Below, one piece after another: positions 4,627 to 8,022 of a stretch of DNA of 8,022 nt. Position 1 is the first letter of the stretch. Every line of letters starts with the position of its first letter. Under the pieces are notes generated by a model. The model was not told where the DNA came from. It ran no database searches and saw nothing but the letters and a program-made list of their open reading frames with translations. Source of the DNA: an uncultured Mycoplasmatota bacterium (GTDB lineage Bacteria > Bacillota_I > Bacilli_A > RF39 > UBA660); contig UQVR01000034.1 in assembly GCA_900544625.1 (NCBI GenBank), forward strand, positions 1 through 8,022. Reading direction: 5' to 3'. Both the position numbers and the translations under genes were made by a program.

Positions 4627-5568
4627 TTAATTATCTAGGAAAACTCCCCAGCCATTAACAACAGTTCTTCCTTTGGGTATTGGAATACCTAAAGCATTTT
4701 TGGGTGAATTTAAAAGTTCTTTATTTACAACTAACTGTGTACTTGCACCACCATCTAGGTTGGCTGCAGTTGTTGCCCCATATTTTTCTAAAACATCGAT
4801 TCCTTCATTAAAAGTAATACCTGCATATGATGCTCCATCAGTAACTAGGAATAATATTATGCCATCATCTCTTTGGGCTATCATATTTCTAGCTGCTCTC
4901 GTAGGTTTTAAATTTGTTTGCCTTTGTCCATTAATAATTAAAAATGGACCAAATTCTAAACCATCACGCATCCCCATTTCAATAGCCTTTTCTCCAGTTG
5001 TATGTACAAGCATAAGTTTATTATCGTTACTCATGCCAATAATATCTGATTCTCTATTGTGGGATTTATATATAACTTTATTATCTTCAATAATATAACC
5101 AAATGGAATGTCTTTACTAACTTTACCATCATCGTAAAAGCCTCCGCCATTAACTCCAATTGTTGCTCCGTATCTTTTAGTCATATCTAAAATGTTTTCT
5201 TTACCATCATTGTTCGGAGTTTTAAATGCTTTGCTTTTCATAATATGAACAGTGCTTGGGTCATATACAACTACTAACCAACCTTTATTATTTGCTACAT
5301 TAATATTTATTATCTTATAGTTGTTGTTATTTCCACGATTTTGTATTTCAGCTTCATACTTATTATCATATTTTTTGTCGTCTGTTGTGTTGATAATTAA
5401 ATTGTTGTTAAATTTTAATGATTTGTAGTCAGTATTCTTTTCAGAAATGTTATTTTGAAATCTTTTTTTTATCATAAAATCTTCAATATTATTTTGAAAA
5501 ATAATTGTTGTTAGAAATAGGGTAGCAACTACTAAATCAGTAATAATTATTATTTTGTTTTTTTTCAT
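4627..5568 (-). CDS. NAGPA-type phosphodiester glycosidase family protein (PF09992)
   Basis: A 313-aa protein with a single N-terminal membrane helix (about 5-24, IIIITDLVVATLFLTTIIF) behind a basic start, so it is probably anchored with the enzyme outside. A linker rich in Asn/Lys follows (25-85). The catalytic domain (about 86-312) shows the family's landmarks: GVNGGGF (138-144), IPFGYIIEDNKV, GPFLIINGQ (208-215), TRAARNMIAQRDDGIILF (223-240), VTDG (242-245), GATTAANLDGGAST (264-277) and a closing KGRTVVNGWGVF. Relatives cleave sugar-phosphodiester bonds, for example uncovering GlcNAc-1-phosphate on lysosomal glycans; bacterial copies are thought to act on cell-wall or exopolysaccharide phosphodiesters. 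The substrate here is unknown. It overlaps the preceding gene by ATGA (5565-5568), with the SD AAGGTG a few bases before, so the two are translationally coupled. Terminators follow at 4558-4582. Length and motifs look complete. Confidence 0.93.
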   Translation of the reverse strand: MKKNKIIIITDLVVATLFLTTIIFQNNIEDFMIKKRFQNNISEKNTDYKSLKFNNNLIINTTDDKKYDNKYEAEIQNRGNNNNYKIININVANNKGWLVVVYDPSTVHIMKSKAFKTPNNDGKENILDMTKRYGATIGVNGGGFYDDGKVSKDIPFGYIIEDNKVIYKSHNRESDIIGMSNDNKLMLVHTTGEKAIEMGMRDGLEFGPFLIINGQRQTNLKPTRAARNMIAQRDDGIILFLVTDGASYAGITFNEGIDVLEKYGATTAANLDGGASTQLVVNKELLNSPKNALGIPIPKGRTVVNGWGVFLDN

Positions 5569-6725
5569 TTTGCACCTTCTTTATATACATATATATTATC
5601 TTCTTTTATAAAGTTTTTGACTTTATCTTTTGATAATAAAATTGTATATCTTGTATTATGAGTTGTTTTTGTATCTCCATAAATAATGGGATTATCATAA
5701 ATTAAATTGAAATTATTAATTTTGTTTGGTAAATAATAATTAGTTATATCATTATTTATTTTTATATCTAAGATATTTGGTATACCAATTTTTCTTGTTT
5801 CTTTTTCTTTTAATAAATCATCTTTTTTATTGTTGTAGGTTCCTTTATAAATAGTTAAATTATTTAATAAGTTATTGTAATTTATATTTTCATATAATTC
5901 GTTATTTAAGTAATCTAATACTTTTTCGCGATTTAGGTTATCAATTGTTTTTAAACTCATTAATTTAATGTCATTTATAAAATCATAAACTACATAAGTA
6001 TCATTGTTTATTTTTATTATGCTTCCTAATCCGAATGGTTCATCATCAATTTTGTATGGATTATCTTTTTTTCCGTTTCCATCCTTATATGTTGTATTTG
6101 CTTTTAAAGTTATAACTGGTCTAATTTCATAAAAATTATTTTCATTTGATTTACTAATACTATCGCCATTTGTATGATTGTCATTATTATATAACCACAT
6201 TATCTCTTTATCTTTTGTGATAAATGTTTTTTCTTCGTAAAATGAGTTTAGATAATCATAGGTACTTAATAAACTTATATATGAATCGTTGTTAGTTTTA
6301 TTACACGTTATTTCGTTGTCGTTCATTTCATCTATACATATTTTGTTTTTAGTTAAATAATCTGTGTTTAAATTGGTAGTTAAATTTTCAAAAAACACAT
6401 TTATTAAATTTTTAGGCAACATATTTATATAGTCATCTAATATTAAAGTTATTGAACTATCATTATTTATTTTCACAATTCTCCATAAAAGATTATTATA
6501 TAAAATATAGTTATTGTTTATTTCTCCTTTAAATATATATGAACTATTTTCTTTATTTAAACCATTTTTGTTAGTTATTTCATTGTCTTTTATAATATAT
6601 TCTGATAATAAATTTATATTTTTGGTTTTATTATAAATTCTAAATAAATTAAATATTAATAAAGTAGTTAATATAATTAATATTATACAAAATAAGGTAA
6701 ATAAAAAACCATTTTTCTTCTTCAT
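5565..6725 (-). CDS. Anchored protein with DUF6273-like domain, Asn/Lys/Ile-rich
   Basis: A 386-aa protein from ATG 6725, with a TTG directly before it as alternative. Residues 7-29 form a membrane helix after MKKKNG. The middle, from NNYILYNNLLWRIVKIN (71-87) to RPVITLKANTTYKDGNG and DNPYKI (202-226), matches the C-terminal half of the 429-1541 protein: the same (L/F)-(W/F)-R-I opening, then RP-x3-L, Y, G-x-G and NP-x2-I. A second segment (about 231-386) starts GLGSIIKINNDTYVVYDFINDIKLMS, resembling the opening again, so it may be a further degenerate copy. Two Cys (130, 141) could pair outside the cell. The stretch matching the first protein's variable tail is Asn-rich and A-rich, without a CpG-rich block. 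It is first gene of a coupled pair with the glycosidase, with its own promoter at 6753-6781. It could present or recognise the glycosidase's substrate; no enzymatic motif is visible. Confidence 0.82.
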   Translation of the reverse strand: MKKKNGFLFTLFCIILIILTTLLIFNLFRIYNKTKNINLLSEYIIKDNEITNKNGLNKENSSYIFKGEINNNYILYNNLLWRIVKINNDSSITLILDDYINMLPKNLINVFFENLTTNLNTDYLTKNKICIDEMNDNEITCNKTNNDSYISLLSTYDYLNSFYEEKTFITKDKEIMWLYNNDNHTNGDSISKSNENNFYEIRPVITLKANTTYKDGNGKKDNPYKIDDEPFGLGSIIKINNDTYVVYDFINDIKLMSLKTIDNLNREKVLDYLNNELYENINYNNLLNNLTIYKGTYNNKKDDLLKEKETRKIGIPNILDIKINNDITNYYLPNKINNFNLIYDNPIIYGDTKTTHNTRYTILLSKDKVKNFIKEDNIYVYKEGAK

Positions 6726-6752
6726 CAAATCACAACCTTTAAAGCTATATTC

Positions 6753-6781
6753 ATAATATCACAATAATTTAGCATACGCAA
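6753..6781 (-). promoter_or_regulatory. Promoter of the minus-strand operon
   Basis: Read on the minus strand, -35 TTGCGT (6776-6781) is separated by 17 bp from an extended -10 TGA-TATTAT (6753-6761). The start is expected near 6746, giving a leader of about 20 nt that includes AAAGG (6736-6740). The -35 is weak and the extended -10 compensates. Confidence 0.6.
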
Positions 6782-6793
6782 GTAACTATATAT

Positions 6794-6821
6794 TTGCAAA
6801 TCATAAAATTTGCATTATAAT
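6794..6821 (+). promoter_or_regulatory. Promoter of the serine hydrolase gene with inverted repeat
   Basis: TTGCAA (6794-6799) and a perfect TATAAT (6816-6821) are spaced by 16 bp. An inverted repeat TGCAAAT (6795-6801) / ATTTGCA (6808-6814) fills the -35 and spacer and could be an operator. The predicted start near 6828 leaves a leader of about 12 nt that begins at GAGGTAG. Confidence 0.7.
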
Positions 6822-6839
6822 ATTTGTGTGAGGTAGTTT

Positions 6840-7790
6840 ATGAAAAAAATAATAGGGATTATATTAATTATATTAATTTGTTTAGCTAGTGGTTTCTTTT
6901 TTATTAAATATAAATTCAATAATGAAAATACATTTATGGAACAAACTTTGAATGCTTTTAAAGATGAAGAAAGGTTAAAAAAACAAAAATATTTACAATG
7001 TATGAATGAACCTTTTAAAGATACTGTTGTTGATGAAAAATTTGCAGATATTTCTAATATTTATGCTAAAAGTGGGGTAGCTATTTATTTTAAAGATTTA
7101 AATAATAATTATGAGTTAAAGGTTAATGAAAATAAAATATATTATTCTGCAAGTACATCAAAAGTATTCGTAGTAATCTATTTGTTAGAAAAGTATAGAA
7201 ATAATGAATTAGATTTAGAAACTAAATTAGTATATAAACCAAGTGATGCAATGCAAGGAAGTATTGGAATGAAGCAACATAAGTATTATGATGAAGTATC
7301 TTTAAGTGAAATGATAAAATACATGTTAGTTTATAGTGATAATACAGCATATTTTATGTTGATAAAATATATAGGGTTAGATAATTTGAAAATGTATTTT
7401 GAAGAGTATATTTTAGTTATGGAATCTTATGATCCTTTTATAAGAAATTATACTGCGGATTTAGCTATTAAATCTTTAGACAGATTATATAAATTGTTTC
7501 AAGTTGATGATGATTATACAAAGTTAATTAAAGAATCTATGAATAATAGAAATATGAATTATTTAAATTTTGATGAAAAAGTTTTTTTACATAAATATGG
7601 TTATTATGATGTAAGTTATCATGATATAGGAATTTATGATGATACAAATTATCCTTATTTGATTGCTATTTTAACTTTGTATGGAAACAATAATTATGAT
7701 GTGAAAGTTAAAGAAATAAGTAAAAAAATATTTGAAATATATAATGAGAATTTAGATTTAAAAGAAGAATATTGCCAAAATCTAATATAA
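6840..7790 (+). CDS. Membrane-anchored serine hydrolase of the class A beta-lactamase fold
   Basis: A 316-aa protein with an N-terminal helix (4-22, IIGIILIILICLASGFFF) as uncleaved anchor, a charged helix (about 33-57), then a catalytic domain outside the membrane. Active-site motifs are S105-T-S-K108 (SxxK nucleophile motif), S166-D-N168 (SDN) and H251-K-Y-G254 in the place of the KTG box. The usual class A Glu-containing ExxLN loop between SDN and KTG is absent (about 182-210 reads NLKMYFEEYILVMESYDPF), so efficient deacylation of beta-lactams is unlikely. Similar PF13354 proteins are common next to envelope genes in Bacillota and may be D,D-peptidases or other wall hydrolases (family knowledge, not tested here). 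SD GAGGTAG precedes ATG 6840. It is transcribed away from the glycosidase operon from a compact shared region, and alone ends at a terminator, so it is a single-gene unit. Confidence 0.9.
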   Translation: MKKIIGIILIILICLASGFFFIKYKFNNENTFMEQTLNAFKDEERLKKQKYLQCMNEPFKDTVVDEKFADISNIYAKSGVAIYFKDLNNNYELKVNENKIYYSASTSKVFVVIYLLEKYRNNELDLETKLVYKPSDAMQGSIGMKQHKYYDEVSLSEMIKYMLVYSDNTAYFMLIKYIGLDNLKMYFEEYILVMESYDPFIRNYTADLAIKSLDRLYKLFQVDDDYTKLIKESMNNRNMNYLNFDEKVFLHKYGYYDVSYHDIGIYDDTNYPYLIAILTLYGNNNYDVKVKEISKKIFEIYNENLDLKEEYCQNLI

Positions 7791-7791
7791 T

Positions 7792-7820
7792 AAAAACTAA
7801 TGAGATATTAGTTTTTTATT
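7792..7820 (+). terminator. Rho-independent terminator after the serine hydrolase
   Basis: A 10-bp stem, AAAAACTAAT (7792-7801) / ATTAGTTTTT (7807-7816), has the loop GAGAT and runs straight into TTTTTTATT. It lies directly after the TAA. Confidence 0.88.
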
Positions 7821-7913
7821 TGTAAAAAATGTGTATATAGTGATATATTTTTGCGTCTATAAATGTAAAAACTTAGGTTTGAGTGTGTAAGGTTATGTCG
7901 TATGGTGTCGAAA

Positions 7914-7944
7914 CTATTGCAATAGAAATAAATGCTTGTATAAT
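7914..7944 (+). promoter_or_regulatory. Promoter with palindrome over the -35, for the gene at the right edge
   Basis: TTGCAA (7917-7922) and a perfect TATAAT (7939-7944) are 16 bp apart, the same elements and spacing as the serine hydrolase promoter. A perfect 12-bp palindrome CTATTGCAATAG (7914-7925) covers the -35 and is a candidate operator. The 7821-7913 stretch ahead of it holds no gene that I can support. Confidence 0.65.
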
Positions 7945-7970
7945 AGGCCTTTAAGAAAGGAGAAATAATT

Positions 7971-8022
7971 ATGACTAAGGTTAAAATAAAAGAAACAACA
8001 TCTAGAGATTCCATTATTAAAA
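7971..8022 (+). CDS. Start of an unidentified gene (first 17 codons, cut by window edge)
   Basis: ATG 7971 is preceded by AGAAAGGAG (7954-7962) at 8 nt, the best SD in the window, and by a clear promoter. The visible protein is MTKVKIKETTSRDSIIK and stays open to the edge. It is basic and polar with no signal peptide, so probably cytoplasmic. Short basic starts of this VKIKET kind remind me of small proteins in Clostridia/Bacilli conjugative elements, but 17 residues cannot decide it. The product is unknown. Confidence 0.75.
   Translation, partial: MTKVKIKETTSRDSIIK

Noticed and set aside
4673..5098. Plus-strand 141-codon frame over the glycosidase
   Set aside because: It is opposite the NAGPA catalytic motifs, which fix the coding strand.
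7948..7960. CCTTT-AAG-AAAGG hairpin hiding the SD of the edge gene
   Set aside because: The predicted transcription start (about 7951) falls within the left arm, so the full stem would not be transcribed.
7808..8014. Minus-strand 68-codon frame at the right edge
   Set aside because: It runs through a terminator, a promoter and the start of the next gene; no SD or motif.
1..8022. Mollicutes code 4 (TGA as Trp), CRISPR arrays, insertion sequences
   Set aside because: Genes end in TGA (1539-1541, 5565-5567) and use TGG for Trp; no regularly spaced repeats and no transposase or terminal inverted repeats were seen.

Overview
The window is very AT-rich, uses TGA only as a stop and TGG for Trp (genetic code 11), and carries Gram-positive style signals: short SD sequences of the AGGTG/AAGGAG kind, strong A/T-rich sigma-A type promoters and rho-independent terminators. 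Together with a class-A-like serine hydrolase, a PhoB-type two-component system and secreted proteins with one N-terminal membrane anchor, this points to a low-GC Bacillota, most likely an uncultured Bacilli of the RF39/Erysipelotrichia kind. That placement is inference from style and from remembered relatives of the 429-1541 protein.

Layout. (1) 1-428: a 77-aa XRE repressor on the minus strand, ending in tandem hairpin terminators. It is divergent from a strong promoter covered by repeats that could be its operators. (2) 429-1541: a secreted/anchored surface protein with a DUF6273-like, C-type-lectin-like C-terminal half. Its last ~55 codons include a sharply different block (A-poor, CpG-rich, mostly NNY codons) that looks like the variable region of a diversity-generating retroelement (DGR) target, or a gene-conversion tract. 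(3) 1561-4277: terminator, promoter, a 129-aa protein of unknown function, then an OmpR/PhoB response regulator and an overlapping sensor histidine kinase, with 11-bp-spaced repeats in front of the regulator. (4) 4103-4626: no long gene. It holds a possible short RNA with a terminator, a possible 36-aa ORF with promoter and SD, and a hairpin-rich stretch that includes terminators for the genes on its right. (5) 4627-6725, minus strand: a two-gene operon with an ATGA overlap, made of a second DUF6273-like anchored protein and a NAGPA-type phosphodiester glycosidase. (6) 6840-7790, plus strand: an anchored beta-lactamase-fold serine hydrolase, divergent from that operon. (7) 7818-8022: a promoter with a palindrome over its -35 and the first 17 codons of a further gene.

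Taken together, most genes act at the cell surface: two lectin-like surface proteins, a glycosidase of sugar phosphodiesters (a possible teichoic-acid or glycan trimming activity), a penicillin-binding-like hydrolase, and a membrane sensor pair. The most interesting signal is the tail of the first surface protein. Neither a reverse transcriptase nor a template repeat lies in the window, so a DGR or a donor cassette would have to be elsewhere in the genome.
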